Counted from the stretch's first letter, positions 14,027 through 23,513 are shown. The stretch is DNA of 64,000 nt from Edaphobacter sp. (GCF_028283685.1 NZ_JAPWKF010000010.1:390424-454423), one strand, 5' to 3'. Notes: generated from the letters alone by a model not told the origin. Translations and numbers: made by a program.

Positions 14027-16078
14027 TTATGCGAACAAGCCCGTTTCGATTTGTTGGTCATCGCTCTTTGTCCCCATGTCTGCATCAAGCGGCAATACGC
14101 CACTACGAAGAAGAAAGCGGGCAGTCGCGTCGAACTCCTCCGGCGCATTTGTTGGATCATCTGTCGATCCGCGCGGCACAAAGATGACCATCCCTTGCCG
14201 CGCGCGTGTCAGCAGCACGCGGTAAGCGTTCTTACGGTAGCTCCTCTTCTCTTCATTCTTCATGATGTTCCATTTGCTTGGAGCACCATGGCGCAGCGCA
14301 CGTAGCTGCCACTGCTTTGCTATCCACACCATATCGCCACCCCAGCAGAGTCCAATCCAGTCCAGCTCCAGTCCCTGAATCTCAAACTCCGTAGCAAAGA
14401 CTTCACAGCAATAGCTCGAGCGAACATCATTCGGGCCGGCAAGATACCAATGCTCCCACGCGTATTCCGCGTGAAACGATGAGCTTGGCTCCAAGCCCTC
14501 CGCACGCAACCTGGCTGCACCCGATGACCCAACTAAACAGTATCGATTGTCACCACGTCGTTGTGCATGCAGCTTCCTCCGGAGCGTATCGAGGCTGCGG
14601 GTAAGAAAGATTGGGAAACGCTGCGTGACACCAATCGCTGCGGCTCCATCAGCATCTCCATCAAGGACGCAGTTCACCCAACTCGCCAGCTTCTCCGCTC
14701 GCAAACTGCGGTTTGAAGTGCGCAGATGAAGGTGTGGATTCGTGATAACAGTACAGTCGCTCGCTGCGTCTTCAAACAACTTGTGGCCAGCGGTCGAAGG
14801 CCCTCCTTGAAGCACTTCTGGCGATGCATAAATAGTCCACTTCTTCCTGCTGCTACGCAGAGCGCGCCCCCACTCCTCGAGCCCCGCTTCACCATCGTTG
14901 ATCTCCTGGCCGCCACCCACCAGTGCCACAACAAAAGACCAGTCCTCATGTCGTTCCATAATGCGGAGCAGCATCTCCGGTTCGGAGTAATCGCGCTGAA
15001 ATTTCTTCATGTTTTGCGCACGATTCCATGCCCTTTGCGCTTCATCAAAAACGATGGCGTGATTCGATGGAGCACCTTGATCTCTGTCGGTATAGTTCTT
15101 TGCAAACACATGAACGTTTTCGATCAACGTCCGCGCATGTTCCTTGGCCTCATGCGCTCGAGTCCCCTGGCGTTGACTCTCCTGCGCGAAGAGATGCTGT
15201 AACACCTTTACCAGCGGACCATTTCCACTCATGAAGTGAATAGGGTTCTCTTTGTTCTCGCTCGCGTGAGCGAGCCCCAGGCCCACCAGTGTCTTTCCCG
15301 AACCCGGCACGCCGGTAAGAAAACAGATACCGTGTCGCTGCTGCTCTCGCGCTATGTTCATGTAGTCCTGAATTGTCTCCCGGACGGCTTCAATCTCGTG
15401 TTCCGAGGCCTCTGACTTGGCAATCGCTCCGATGGATAGGCCGTTCCGCAGTGCAAGCGCGGCGTCGATGATACTCGGCACAGGAAAGTACGGACTGCTC
15501 TCCCATTCCGACACCGCAATCTGTCCCGTTGCATGCCGCTCGATGTTCAACAGGAGTGCCGGCAGATGCTCCCACGAACAGCTCGTCACAGGAGCAATCC
15601 AGTACGAGGACGTCTGAGGATAAAACTCCTGCTGATTTAGGGCCAGGTAATCAGGCGCCGATGCCCCAGCTAATACGAGCACCGGTACAATCTTCCGCTT
15701 GTCGGAGGCCTTGTGAAAGTAGTGCAACAAAAGTGCATACGTCTCTGCCTGTTGCTTTGCGCCTGCGCCCGCCTCACTCGTCTTCGCTTCGACGATCACG
15801 ATCGTGTCCCGAACCAGCACAACGACATCAATTCGTCGCGCCTTCCGCGGCACGTCAAACTCCAGCACCACTCCCCACCCGGTAGCCGTCGCGGACTGCT
15901 GCATGCATTCCCCGAGGGTTTGTCGCAACGATCGAAGATCGCGCTCCCAGGTCAGTGTCTGATCCACAAACTGGGCAGTGAAGCCTTCGTGCGCGTATGC
16001 CGTCGACAATCTCGCCAGCAACGTATCAAACGATTCCGATAAGAACTGCGCCGCAGTAGAAAAGTAAAAGGAGGCCAT
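14027..16078 (-). CDS. PD-(D/E)XK nuclease fused to DUF2075-type SF1 helicase/ATPase
   Basis: 683 aa. The N-terminus has a restriction-endonuclease-like core: RRIDVVVLVRDTIVIVEAKT with D84, E97 and K99 matching D-x(n)-E-x-K. An ATPase of the DUF2075 type follows: Walker A GVPGSGKT (256-263), Walker B AIVFDEAQR (D345, E346), a VALVGGGQEI motif III-like segment, EFEIQGLELDWIGL and a late NAYRVLLTRARQGMVIF helicase motif VI. No signal peptide. Such fusions occur in mobile and defence gene sets, where they may process nucleic acid, but the role is unproven. The gene starts 98 bp from the lpdA stop, past lpdA's terminator, and ends 45 bp from lipB. It appears less GC-rich than its neighbours. Confidence 0.8.
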   Translation of the reverse strand: MASFYFSTAAQFLSESFDTLLARLSTAYAHEGFTAQFVDQTLTWERDLRSLRQTLGECMQQSATATGWGVVLEFDVPRKARRIDVVVLVRDTIVIVEAKTSEAGAGAKQQAETYALLLHYFHKASDKRKIVPVLVLAGASAPDYLALNQQEFYPQTSSYWIAPVTSCSWEHLPALLLNIERHATGQIAVSEWESSPYFPVPSIIDAALALRNGLSIGAIAKSEASEHEIEAVRETIQDYMNIAREQQRHGICFLTGVPGSGKTLVGLGLAHASENKENPIHFMSGNGPLVKVLQHLFAQESQRQGTRAHEAKEHARTLIENVHVFAKNYTDRDQGAPSNHAIVFDEAQRAWNRAQNMKKFQRDYSEPEMLLRIMERHEDWSFVVALVGGGQEINDGEAGLEEWGRALRSSRKKWTIYASPEVLQGGPSTAGHKLFEDAASDCTVITNPHLHLRTSNRSLRAEKLASWVNCVLDGDADGAAAIGVTQRFPIFLTRSLDTLRRKLHAQRRGDNRYCLVGSSGAARLRAEGLEPSSSFHAEYAWEHWYLAGPNDVRSSYCCEVFATEFEIQGLELDWIGLCWGGDMVWIAKQWQLRALRHGAPSKWNIMKNEEKRSYRKNAYRVLLTRARQGMVIFVPRGSTDDPTNAPEEFDATARFLLRSGVLPLDADMGTKSDDQQIETGLFA

Positions 16079-16124
16079 AAGACAAGGTTGGAGGCCAGGA
16101 TATCAACCATCTCGCATGCACCTG

Positions 16125-16153
16125 CAAAAGAAAAGGCGGCCCGAAGGCCGCCT
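16125..16153 (-). terminator. Intrinsic terminator of lpdA
   Basis: On the minus strand AGGCGGCC-TTCG-GGCCGCCT followed by TTTCTTTTG: perfect 8-bp GC stem, UUCG tetraloop and U tract, 22 nt after the lpdA stop codon. Confidence 0.9.
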
Positions 16154-16175
16154 CTTTATGCATCAGTCTATGCCA

Positions 16176-17597
16176 CTAAACGTTGATCGCCTTACCCTCA
16201 ACGCTCGAGAACGCATCCAGCAGTGCCTCCGCAACCGTCGGGTGAGCGTGGATGGTGAACATCATCTCCTCCACCGTCGCCTCCAGCTGCATCGCCGTCA
16301 CGGCCTCTGCGATGATCTCCGTCGCATACGGTCCGATGATGTGTACGCCGAGAATCTCGCCGTACTTCGCATCCGCGACCACCTTCACGAAGCCGTCATG
16401 TGCATCGAGAATCGTCGCCTTCGAGTTGCCGACGAACGGGAACTTGCCGATCTTGACCTGGTAGCCCTTCTCCTTCGCCTGCGCTTCGGTGAGGCCGACG
16501 CTGCCGATCTGCGGCTCCGTGTACGTGCAGCCCGGGATACGCAGCCGGTTGATCGGCTTTGCATACTGCCCGGCAATCTTCGCCGCCACCACCAGACCCG
16601 CCATCGCACCCACGTGCGCCAGCTGCGGCATGCCGCCGACGATATCGCCGATCGCATACACGCCCGGCTCCGTCGTCTCCATCCACTCATTGGTCATCAC
16701 AAAGCCGCGCTCTGGCTTGATCGACGTCTTCTCCAGGCCAATGCCCTCCGTGCGCGGCGAGCGGCCAACGGCCATCAGCACCTTCTCGGCTTCCTTCACC
16801 TGCGGCTTACCGTTCGAGTCCGTCCAGGTGACCTTCACGCCGCCCTTGGTCTTCTCGATCTTGGTGTCCTTGATCGACAGGTTCACGTCGATGCCGCGCT
16901 TCTTGAACTGGCGCAGCAGCTCCTTCGACACGTCCTCATCCTCCACCGGAACCAGCCGCGGCAGCACTTCGAGGATCGTTACCTCCGCGCCAAAGCTCTT
17001 GAAGATCGACGCAAACTCAACACCCACCGCACCCGAGCCGATCACGATCAGCGACTTCGGCGCCTCGGCGATCTTCAGAATCTCGTAGTTGGTCAGGATC
17101 GTGTCATCCGGCTTGTAGCCCGGCAGAACGCGCGCATCCGACCCCGTGGCCAGCACAACCTTCTTCGCCTTGATGGTGTCAGTCTTGCCGTCGGCCAACT
17201 TCACGCTGATGGTGTGAACGCCGTCCTTCGCCGAACCGGTCAGCGTGCCGAATCCCTTGAAGGTCGTGATCTTGTTCTTCTTCATCAGGAAGTCGAGCCC
17301 CTTGGTGTGACGCGTGATCACGTCGTCCTTGCGGGCCATCACGTTCTTCCAGTTCAGCTTCGGCGCCGAGACGCCGTCGATACCGTAGGTCTCGCCATGC
17401 TTCAGATGGTCCCAGATCTCCGCCGTAAACAGCAGCGCCTTGGTAGGAATGCAGCCCCAAAGCAGGCAAGTGCCGCCGAGTCTGTCATTTGCATCGACCA
17501 ACGCTACCTTCAAACCGTACTGCGCCGCGCGGATGCCGCAGGTATAACCCGCCGGGCCGCCGCCAAGAACCACAACGTCAAAGATCGTATCTGCCAA
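16176..17597 (-). CDS. lpdA: Dihydrolipoyl dehydrogenase (E3)
   Basis: 473 aa, normal length. This flavoenzyme reoxidises dihydrolipoamide of 2-oxoacid dehydrogenases with NAD+. FAD-binding GGGPAG is at 12-17; the redox disulfide is C44/C49 in GGTCLLWGCIP (the usual N-V between them is L-W); the NAD-binding GSGAVGVEFAS is mid-protein; the second FAD motif is GVYAIGDIVGG; the catalytic H452/E457 lie in HAHPTVAEALL. The start is a TTG with AAGGAGAG upstream. It is terminated by the hairpin at 16125-16153, so it is a separate unit from the nuclease-helicase gene downstream. It probably serves the E2 at 6688-8616. Confidence 0.93.
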   Translation of the reverse strand: MADTIFDVVVLGGGPAGYTCGIRAAQYGLKVALVDANDRLGGTCLLWGCIPTKALLFTAEIWDHLKHGETYGIDGVSAPKLNWKNVMARKDDVITRHTKGLDFLMKKNKITTFKGFGTLTGSAKDGVHTISVKLADGKTDTIKAKKVVLATGSDARVLPGYKPDDTILTNYEILKIAEAPKSLIVIGSGAVGVEFASIFKSFGAEVTILEVLPRLVPVEDEDVSKELLRQFKKRGIDVNLSIKDTKIEKTKGGVKVTWTDSNGKPQVKEAEKVLMAVGRSPRTEGIGLEKTSIKPERGFVMTNEWMETTEPGVYAIGDIVGGMPQLAHVGAMAGLVVAAKIAGQYAKPINRLRIPGCTYTEPQIGSVGLTEAQAKEKGYQVKIGKFPFVGNSKATILDAHDGFVKVVADAKYGEILGVHIIGPYATEIIAEAVTAMQLEATVEEMMFTIHAHPTVAEALLDAFSSVEGKAINV

Positions 17598-17658
17598 AGC
17601 ACTCTCTCCTTCTGTATACCCCTGACATTTTAGAGTACCGAAGCTGTCAAGGGCTTAA

Positions 17659-17706
17659 ACGACCGATACCCGCACGGAGAGGCCATCCCCGGCGGGTATC
17701 GGTCGT
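17659..17706 (-). terminator. Strong inverted repeat, likely terminator of a vanished gene
   Basis: Perfect arms ACGACCGATACCCGC (17659-17673) and GCGGGTATCGGTCGT (17692-17706), extending one more bp, with an 18-nt loop. On the minus strand it directly follows the stop codon of the CotH-like remnant and is trailed by TTTAAG. It sits about 60 bp upstream of lpdA, insulating it. Confidence 0.6.
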
Positions 17707-17714
17707 TCTGTCAG

Positions 17715-17850
17715 TTAGTTGCCGTACGTCGCGTCCATATACCCCACGCGAGCCGCCATCCACGTCTTCAGGTAGACGATCTCGCCTTGATATGTCCCCT
17801 CAGCCACCTCATTCGGCACGCCATTCTGCTGTGAACCGCCCGAACACGAT
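17715..17850 (-). pseudogene. C-terminal remnant of a CotH-like protein
   Basis: The last 36 or so codons before a TAA at 17715 read ...YQGEIVYLKTWMAARVGYMDATYGN. This closely resembles the C-terminal pattern of CotH-kinase family proteins (E-I-x-x-L-K-x-W-L-x-x-R-I-x-W-M-D). Upstream of about 17850 the frame runs into sequence antisense to the start of the DUF2277 gene and has no family resemblance, so only the 3' end seems to survive. The terminator-like hairpin behind the stop codon supports an ancestral gene end. Family recognition is by eye from a short segment. Confidence 0.45.
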
Positions 17851-17882
17851 AAAGTGTTGGCGAAGAGGGGGAGGACACACCC

Positions 17883-18152
17883 ATGTGCCGCAACATCAGA
17901 ATGCTCTTTAACTTCGACCCGCCCGTCACCGACGACGAGATCCACGCCGCCGCCCTGCAGTTCGTCCGCAAGATCAGCGGCTTCAACAAGCCCTCGAAGG
18001 CAAACGAAGAGGCCTTCCAGCAGGCCATCGACGAGATCGCCCAGACCTCCGCCAAGCTCCTCGCCGCCCTCGAAACCAACGCCGCACCAAGAAACCGCGA
18101 AGAAGAGGCCGCACGCCTCAGGGCCCGCAGCGCGCTCCGCTTCCAGAGCTGA
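17883..18152 (+). CDS. DUF2277 domain protein
   Basis: 89 aa, essentially the whole DUF2277 family unit: MCRNIRMLFNFDPPVT at the start, EIHAAALQFVRKISGFNKPS in the middle and APRNREEEAARLRARSALRF at the end. Function unknown; small, soluble, helical. It has a good GGGGGAGG ribosome binding site and a TAAAGT -10-like hexamer about 30 nt upstream. Monocistronic. Confidence 0.9.
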   Translation: MCRNIRMLFNFDPPVTDDEIHAAALQFVRKISGFNKPSKANEEAFQQAIDEIAQTSAKLLAALETNAAPRNREEEAARLRARSALRFQS

Positions 18153-18173
18153 ACCAACGAGGTCACCCGGAGA

Positions 18174-19103
18174 CTATGCCGGCCTTTCGCCTGTCTTCAC
18201 CGAAATATTGGCAAAACCCCGGTAGTTGCCCCAGGCCATCACCGCATCGACCAGCGGCCAGCCAATCGGAGCCCCCTTGGGGCGATAGAACACAGATAGC
18301 GGCAGCTTGATGGCGTCTTTGGCAATACGAAGCAGGGTCACGCGCAGAAGCTGTCTCCGCTTCCTGTCTCCCGTAGGGTCGCCGAAGATCGAGCCATGCT
18401 TTTGCGCCAGAATAAAGTTCCGCTCACCATACTTCAGGCGATGCTCATACAGCTCTGCCAGAGTCACGGGGTTACGATGCACCACAACGGCTTCGGGAAC
18501 GAAGCCGAATCGATACCCCGCGGCGGAGAGCCTGAGCCCCAGATCCGTGTCATCGTGTCCTGCGCTCGCATCGAAGCCACCGATCTCCTCTACCGCCGCT
18601 CGATTGAAGATCGCGTTCGGCGTAGCGGTATAGCGAACCTTATTTCCAGGATCTGACAGATCGGGCTGCGCCACCCAGGCTGGCTGGTGCCGCTCCACCA
18701 GCGTCCTCAGCCGATAAGGCCTTACATAGCCTCCAAGAGCCCCTGTGTTTTCCGGAGCTTCCTCCATGGCATCGATCAGCCGGGCCATCCACTGCGGATC
18801 GGCCACGCAGTCACTGTCAATGCTGAGAACCCACTGACCCTTGGCAGCAGCAAATCCCGCATTGCGCGCGTTGCCGGACCCCTTTTCAAGGGCGCGAACC
18901 AGCTTTACCTGCGGGAAGCGTTCCGCAATCCACTCCCAGCTACCGTCCGTCGAGCCGTTGTCGGCCACGATGACTTCGAAGCGCTCGCGAGGATAGCTTT
19001 GCGCCTCCACGCTTTCCAGAGTGTCCCCAATCGTGCCACGCGAGTTATAGCAGGGCATGACGACTGAGACGAATGGTTTCAGAGGTTTAGTGGTGGAGTT
19101 CAT
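18174..19103 (-). CDS. Family 2 glycosyltransferase (exopolysaccharide locus)
   Basis: 309 aa. GT-A fold: VSVVMPCYNS at the nucleotide-binding strand, VIVADNGSTDGSW, then the D-x-D-like LSIDSDCVADPQW that binds metal and nucleotide sugar. GGFDASAGHDDTDLGLRLSAAGY contains the acceptor-side ED/DD motif with the probable catalytic base. A hydrophobic patch near the C-terminus suggests peripheral membrane contact; no full TM domain. Donor and acceptor sugars are unknown. It is the last gene of the minus-strand unit that begins with the flippase at 23050, 134 bp after the acyltransferase. Confidence 0.88.
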   Translation of the reverse strand: MNSTTKPLKPFVSVVMPCYNSRGTIGDTLESVEAQSYPRERFEVIVADNGSTDGSWEWIAERFPQVKLVRALEKGSGNARNAGFAAAKGQWVLSIDSDCVADPQWMARLIDAMEEAPENTGALGGYVRPYRLRTLVERHQPAWVAQPDLSDPGNKVRYTATPNAIFNRAAVEEIGGFDASAGHDDTDLGLRLSAAGYRFGFVPEAVVVHRNPVTLAELYEHRLKYGERNFILAQKHGSIFGDPTGDRKRRQLLRVTLLRIAKDAIKLPLSVFYRPKGAPIGWPLVDAVMAWGNYRGFANISVKTGERPA

Positions 19104-19237
19104 GGTGCTCGCTGGGGCAAATGAGATGGACCATTGCAGCTAGCTTAGCAGCCGGACTCCCTCGTCACTACGCGCCAGCCGCCGAAAACTGGCAGATACT
19201 TGCCCTGCCGAAGAGCCCTGACAGGGCTCACTCGCTA

Positions 19238-20437
19238 CTAATTCAGCGTCGGCTCGCTGACCTGCACTGCGGGGAAGTGACGGTCTTTCCATCGAAGCAT
19301 TGGCTTCTCAATAAAGTGCCACGAAAGCCATGCGGAGAGAATCGTCAACACCACTGACAGCAGTGCCTGCGGAATCTCATAAGGCCGCTTGAGGGCTGCC
19401 ATGAAGACTCGATTGACCAGGAACGCGACGATCATATGAAACAGATACATCGCATAGCTGATGGTTCCGATAAATTGGAACGGCCTCGTACGTAGTAGTC
19501 GGCAGACCCACCACTCTGTATTTGCGCGCATGACAAGCAATCCCACCAGGCTGGTCGCCGCAATAGAGATCAGGCCCAGCCCGATGCTGAGAAACAGCGG
19601 CGATTGCCGGAGGTCGGCTCCCGGCGCAGGCCGCAGGACGATGACGATAAGCGCCAGAAGGCATACGGAAACCAGAGCGACAATCTGCAGACCGCGTGTC
19701 ATCCGAAGCTTGCCGTACATCTCGCGTATATCGAACATGTCGAAGAGCATTGCGAGGAACGCCCCATAAAGTAGAGCGTCGAGCCGCGTAAAAATACAGA
19801 AGTATGCGGCTTGCTCGCCGTACTGCATGCGAAGCCAGGCCGACACAAGGCAAACCGCAATCCCAACGCCGATTGCGACATTCCTATTGAAATGAAGAAC
19901 CACCGGGGCCCAAAGCAGGTAGAAGTACTCCTCCACCGAAAGTGACCAGTAGATTGTCGTCGCGGCGGATAGCTTGGGATCCAGGCCGACCTCCGCCACC
20001 GTCAGATGCGGGAAAAGCGTAGGAATATGCGTCAGGTAATAGCCGAGGTGAGTCAACAGGCCGCGGAAGAACTCAAGGTCTTTAGGAGAGATCGCCTGCA
20101 GGAACAACAGCTGATGCAGCAGAAACTCTCCCGGATGAATAGCGTGTTTTGCGATAAGCCCCAACAACAATACGGCCGCGGTCGCAACAAGATACGGTGG
20201 CGCAATGCGGATCATGCGGCGCGAATAAAACGTCTTGTACGCTTGCTGCTTGCCACGCAGACCAAGAAGGATCTTCGTGATCAGATACCCGGACAGAGCA
20301 AAGAAAATGTCGACGCCAACCCATCCATAGGTGGGCAATTTCCAGAGCATATGCGAGAAGCCCGCATAATGAACGCCGAAGACCAGGAAGATAGCGATAG
20401 CGCGGAGACCGTCGAGCTCGACAATTCTTCTGTTCAT
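19238..20437 (-). CDS. Acyltransferase 3 family membrane protein
   Basis: 399 aa, about ten TM segments. The family transfers acetyl or other acyl groups to extracytoplasmic sugars. Key features: RRIVELDGLRAIAIFLVFGVHY (catalytic-type His at the end of TM1), GWVGVDIFFALSGYLI, FYSRRMIRIAPPY and the periplasmic-side SLSVEEYFYLLW; the C-terminus has FIGTISYAMYLFHM. It lacks an SGNH domain, so the acyl-accepting partner is unknown; modification of the locus polysaccharide is inferred. It starts 55 bp after the GT2 gene at 20493. Confidence 0.88.
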   Translation of the reverse strand: MNRRIVELDGLRAIAIFLVFGVHYAGFSHMLWKLPTYGWVGVDIFFALSGYLITKILLGLRGKQQAYKTFYSRRMIRIAPPYLVATAAVLLLGLIAKHAIHPGEFLLHQLLFLQAISPKDLEFFRGLLTHLGYYLTHIPTLFPHLTVAEVGLDPKLSAATTIYWSLSVEEYFYLLWAPVVLHFNRNVAIGVGIAVCLVSAWLRMQYGEQAAYFCIFTRLDALLYGAFLAMLFDMFDIREMYGKLRMTRGLQIVALVSVCLLALIVIVLRPAPGADLRQSPLFLSIGLGLISIAATSLVGLLVMRANTEWWVCRLLRTRPFQFIGTISYAMYLFHMIVAFLVNRVFMAALKRPYEIPQALLSVVLTILSAWLSWHFIEKPMLRWKDRHFPAVQVSEPTLN

Positions 20438-20492
20438 ACCAGGAAATTCACCACCATTGAATCCTTCGATAAAGAAGGTCGTATTTAGCCAC

Positions 20493-21593
20493 TCACCGCT
20501 TCAGCAGTGAACCGGAGCGAAAGACTCCAAATGCAAAATCACGCGCCATGCCGCGCATCGGTGAGCGGCGAGGATACTGCCCGGTGCGGCCGGAACGTAA
20601 TGCAGGAACGGCATATCCACCCGATGCAGTGAGCTTGAGAAACGCACCCAGGCGAGCCGGAAGGCCGGCATCCGTGTCAAAGATCCGTGCGCGCACGCGG
20701 TTGGACTTTGCGCCGCGCTCGAGAATGCGTGCTGCCTTGTGCGCCAGAGGAGCAGTTCCTTCCGCAAGGGGATGGGCTGCAAGACCATCAAGATATTCGA
20801 CAGCGTGCTCCTCGATCATTGCCCGCTGGAGGTCGTTGCGTGGCCTGGATGCACCAGCAAGCGAATCACCCAGCCCGGTTGCGATGCCTCCCATCACGTT
20901 GTTGCCGTGCTGCCGGTACAGTGCCAGCGCATCCGGAAGCAACACGACACCACCGAAGATCGTTCCAAGAAACCAGATCCAGCGATCGTGGGACATCGGT
21001 TCTTCTCCCGGAAGCGAGCAGAAGCGATCGTGATTGTTCGCTACCTGCAACAGCTCGCGTCGAAAGACCATGGCATAGCCATACGACCCCTGCAGCGGAT
21101 GAAGGGCGCATGGCTCAAATGCCTCGCGTCGTGGATAGTCGGGGATGCGGCGGCCGCTGCGCTCCTCGCCCCCTTCCCAGAGTTCTCCGGAATGGACACA
21201 CAGCTTCACGCCGGGGTCGCGGAAGGTCTCCGCACAGATCTCCAGCTTGTTCTCCATCCACACGTCGTCCTGATCGCAGAAGGAGATGAGATCGCCCCTG
21301 CAAAGCTCGACTGCCTTGATGAAGTTGTCGCCGTACCCAAGCCGCGTCTCATTGCGATGAAAACGAACCGCAAAGGGGGCGGTGCGGGCAAATGCAGCGA
21401 CGACCTCTGCCGTCTCGTCGCTGGATTGGTCGTCTGTGATGACGATCTCCATCGGCAGACGCGTTTGACGCGCCAGGCTATCGAGTTGATCCCGAAGAAA
21501 GCGCGCGCCATTGTAGGTAGCCATGCAGATAGAGATACTTCGCTCCGCGACTGCCTTGGATGAATAAGCGCCCGCGTCCGCGGAAGAGGTCAT
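20493..21593 (-). CDS. Family 2 glycosyltransferase (rhamnosyltransferase-like)
   Basis: 366 aa. The GT-A domain occupies residues 15-250: ISICMATYNGARFLRDQLDS, VITDDQSSDET and SFCDQDDVWMENKLE (the D-Q-D-D-V-W signature of RfbN/WbbL-type rhamnosyltransferases), with MSHDRWIWFLG later. The C-terminal 110 residues are basic and lack known motifs. The start codon overlaps the last 4 bp of the flippase gene, a sign of translational coupling. It probably adds one sugar to the repeat unit. Confidence 0.88.
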   Translation of the reverse strand: MTSSADAGAYSSKAVAERSISICMATYNGARFLRDQLDSLARQTRLPMEIVITDDQSSDETAEVVAAFARTAPFAVRFHRNETRLGYGDNFIKAVELCRGDLISFCDQDDVWMENKLEICAETFRDPGVKLCVHSGELWEGGEERSGRRIPDYPRREAFEPCALHPLQGSYGYAMVFRRELLQVANNHDRFCSLPGEEPMSHDRWIWFLGTIFGGVVLLPDALALYRQHGNNVMGGIATGLGDSLAGASRPRNDLQRAMIEEHAVEYLDGLAAHPLAEGTAPLAHKAARILERGAKSNRVRARIFDTDAGLPARLGAFLKLTASGGYAVPALRSGRTGQYPRRSPMRGMARDFAFGVFRSGSLLKR

Positions 21594-23050
21594 GCAACCA
21601 CCTCTTGTGAGGGGCCCTTTGAACCAAACTTCAACCGCAGCAATTTGCCGACTGCGGGGCTAATCCTGAGGGACCAAACAATCGAGACCGCAATGATCGC
21701 AAGCTCGATGAGTGTGCGCACCGAAAGAATCTTTTGCGGCGGGAAGACGGCTGCCAGCAACACCAGGCCAAGGCCAGTCAGCACGCGCGTCCATCCGTTG
21801 ATCTTGCTGCCGACGGCGAACAGCAGGGCGGAGTCAATCGCCATGCGGAAGGTCCACGCCCATGCCGCTCCAATCAGACCGAAAAAATGCAGTCCCAGCC
21901 ACAACACACCGAGAAAGGGAACCAGTTCAATGGCATGAAACTTCGCCACCACATCGGGCTTCTCCATCGCCTGCAGCTGGCCGTACGGAATGTAACCGAG
22001 GGCGTTGAGCCATATTCCAATCAGCAGTACGACGCCGACTCCCCAGGAATGATCCGCAAAGCTGCTTCCGACCCACAGCCGCATGAAGATAGGCATGGAG
22101 GCGATGCCAATCACACAGATCGGCGTCATGACCGCCGCCAGTGCTGCCACCGCGCTGTAAGCCAGCTTGCCGCTCTCTTCTGGAGTGCTCGCCTGGCTCA
22201 GCCTCGGGAACAGGCTGGTCTGCAATGACCCTGGAATAACCGATGCGCGACTGACGAGGTTGAACGGCACGGAGTAAAAGGCAACAGCTTGTGCGTTCAG
22301 CACGCTGCCCACCAGCATGCGATCGGCAGTTGTCAGAATCGGATTCAGAAGATTGGTGACAGTAATCCAGCCGCCGTAAGAGAACAGTGGCTTGACCAGC
22401 CTGCGGTCGTACCCACCGCCCTTGAAAAGCGGCATCGCCGTCCACAAGGTAAAGCAATAAGGAGCGGCAGACACGATGCGTGTGATCAGTACTGCTGCAA
22501 TCAGCCATTCCAGGTTAGGCCCGTGGAACTTGGCCACCGCCAGCGGCACGATCTGCGAAAGTATGGCGCCCACGACACCCACAATGTTGTAGGAAGCGAA
22601 GCGCTCGCGCGCCTGCACGGCGCCGCCGATCATTCCGGTTACGATGGAGATCGGCACCGAGGAGGCAAGCCAGGGCAGGCTGGCCATCACCTCTGCCCGC
22701 ATGTTCTCCGGCATCTTGAACGTCGTCATGAAGACCGGCCGTGCAGCAAGATAAACCGCGATCCCGCCAACCAGACCGAATCCCAGATTCACCAGCAGTG
22801 CCGTCCAGAAAACGCTCTCGCGTTCCTTCGTCTGCTCCGGCTTATGAAGCCGCGCAATGTGGTACGTTGCAGCGCGGCTGATGCCGGGATCGAAGAGGCC
22901 AAAGTATCCCAGGAAAAGCCAGACCAGAGCCAGAACGCCGTACCGCGCATCCCCAATCGTACGCAGGTAGATTGGAACGGTCACCATACCGATAAACATG
23001 GGGAGGATGGAACCAAGAAGGTTGTAAAGGGTATTTCGTTTTAGGCTCAT
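21590..23050 (-). CDS. Oligosaccharide flippase (Wzx / PST family)
   Basis: 486 aa, about 14 TM helices, first in its operon. Features of polysaccharide flippases: RNTLYNLLGSILPMFIGMV and YLRTIGDARYGVLALVW at the N-terminus, FDPGISRAATYHIA, then LFSYGGWITVTNLLNPILTTADRMLVG at the start of the second half. It would translocate undecaprenyl-linked repeat units across the inner membrane. The downstream GT2, acyltransferase and GT2 genes form one minus-strand unit ending at 18174. No Shine-Dalgarno is clear. Confidence 0.88.
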   Translation of the reverse strand: MSLKRNTLYNLLGSILPMFIGMVTVPIYLRTIGDARYGVLALVWLFLGYFGLFDPGISRAATYHIARLHKPEQTKERESVFWTALLVNLGFGLVGGIAVYLAARPVFMTTFKMPENMRAEVMASLPWLASSVPISIVTGMIGGAVQARERFASYNIVGVVGAILSQIVPLAVAKFHGPNLEWLIAAVLITRIVSAAPYCFTLWTAMPLFKGGGYDRRLVKPLFSYGGWITVTNLLNPILTTADRMLVGSVLNAQAVAFYSVPFNLVSRASVIPGSLQTSLFPRLSQASTPEESGKLAYSAVAALAAVMTPICVIGIASMPIFMRLWVGSSFADHSWGVGVVLLIGIWLNALGYIPYGQLQAMEKPDVVAKFHAIELVPFLGVLWLGLHFFGLIGAAWAWTFRMAIDSALLFAVGSKINGWTRVLTGLGLVLLAAVFPPQKILSVRTLIELAIIAVSIVWSLRISPAVGKLLRLKFGSKGPSQEVVA

Positions 23051-23513
23051 GGGCTGATATCAGTCTAACCGGATTTTGGCGCCTCACGAGCCGGCTTCCG
23101 AAAGAGCCGGCCGACCATAATATGGTGACCAACATCGTTAATAATGTGGCAGGAGCGCATCATACATAGGCAATTCAGTCTGCAGCGCAGCACAACTGAT
23201 GCGCCTATGGATCAGTCCTGAAAAGCTATTTGTTTCACGACGAGCCTGTTCAGGATCCGTAGCGCCCCACTTCAAAGCACCCCTTCGTCTTGATAAACGG
23301 CTATAGATTGAGCAGTGTGCAGCCGCTCGTTTTTGCCGCAGCAAACCAGTGCGATCAGAACATTTTGAGATAAATGAATATTCTGCATAATCTTCATTTA
23401 AATGCGGGTTACGTTCGCCAGACGAGATAGTGCATCGCTCATCTTGCTAGAGATATTCACCAGCCGTGAGAAACTGACAGAAGAAAGCAACTCCCCTTTA
23501 AGTAGGTACATGC
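23051..23513. promoter_or_regulatory. Divergent intergenic region in the polysaccharide locus
   Basis: About 460 bp between the divergent flippase and acyltransferase genes. AT-rich in the middle (around 23345-23400), as expected for promoters. A GCATAATC segment near 23386 is a possible -10. No ORF with coding character, no RNA gene and no terminator recognised. Confidence 0.3.
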
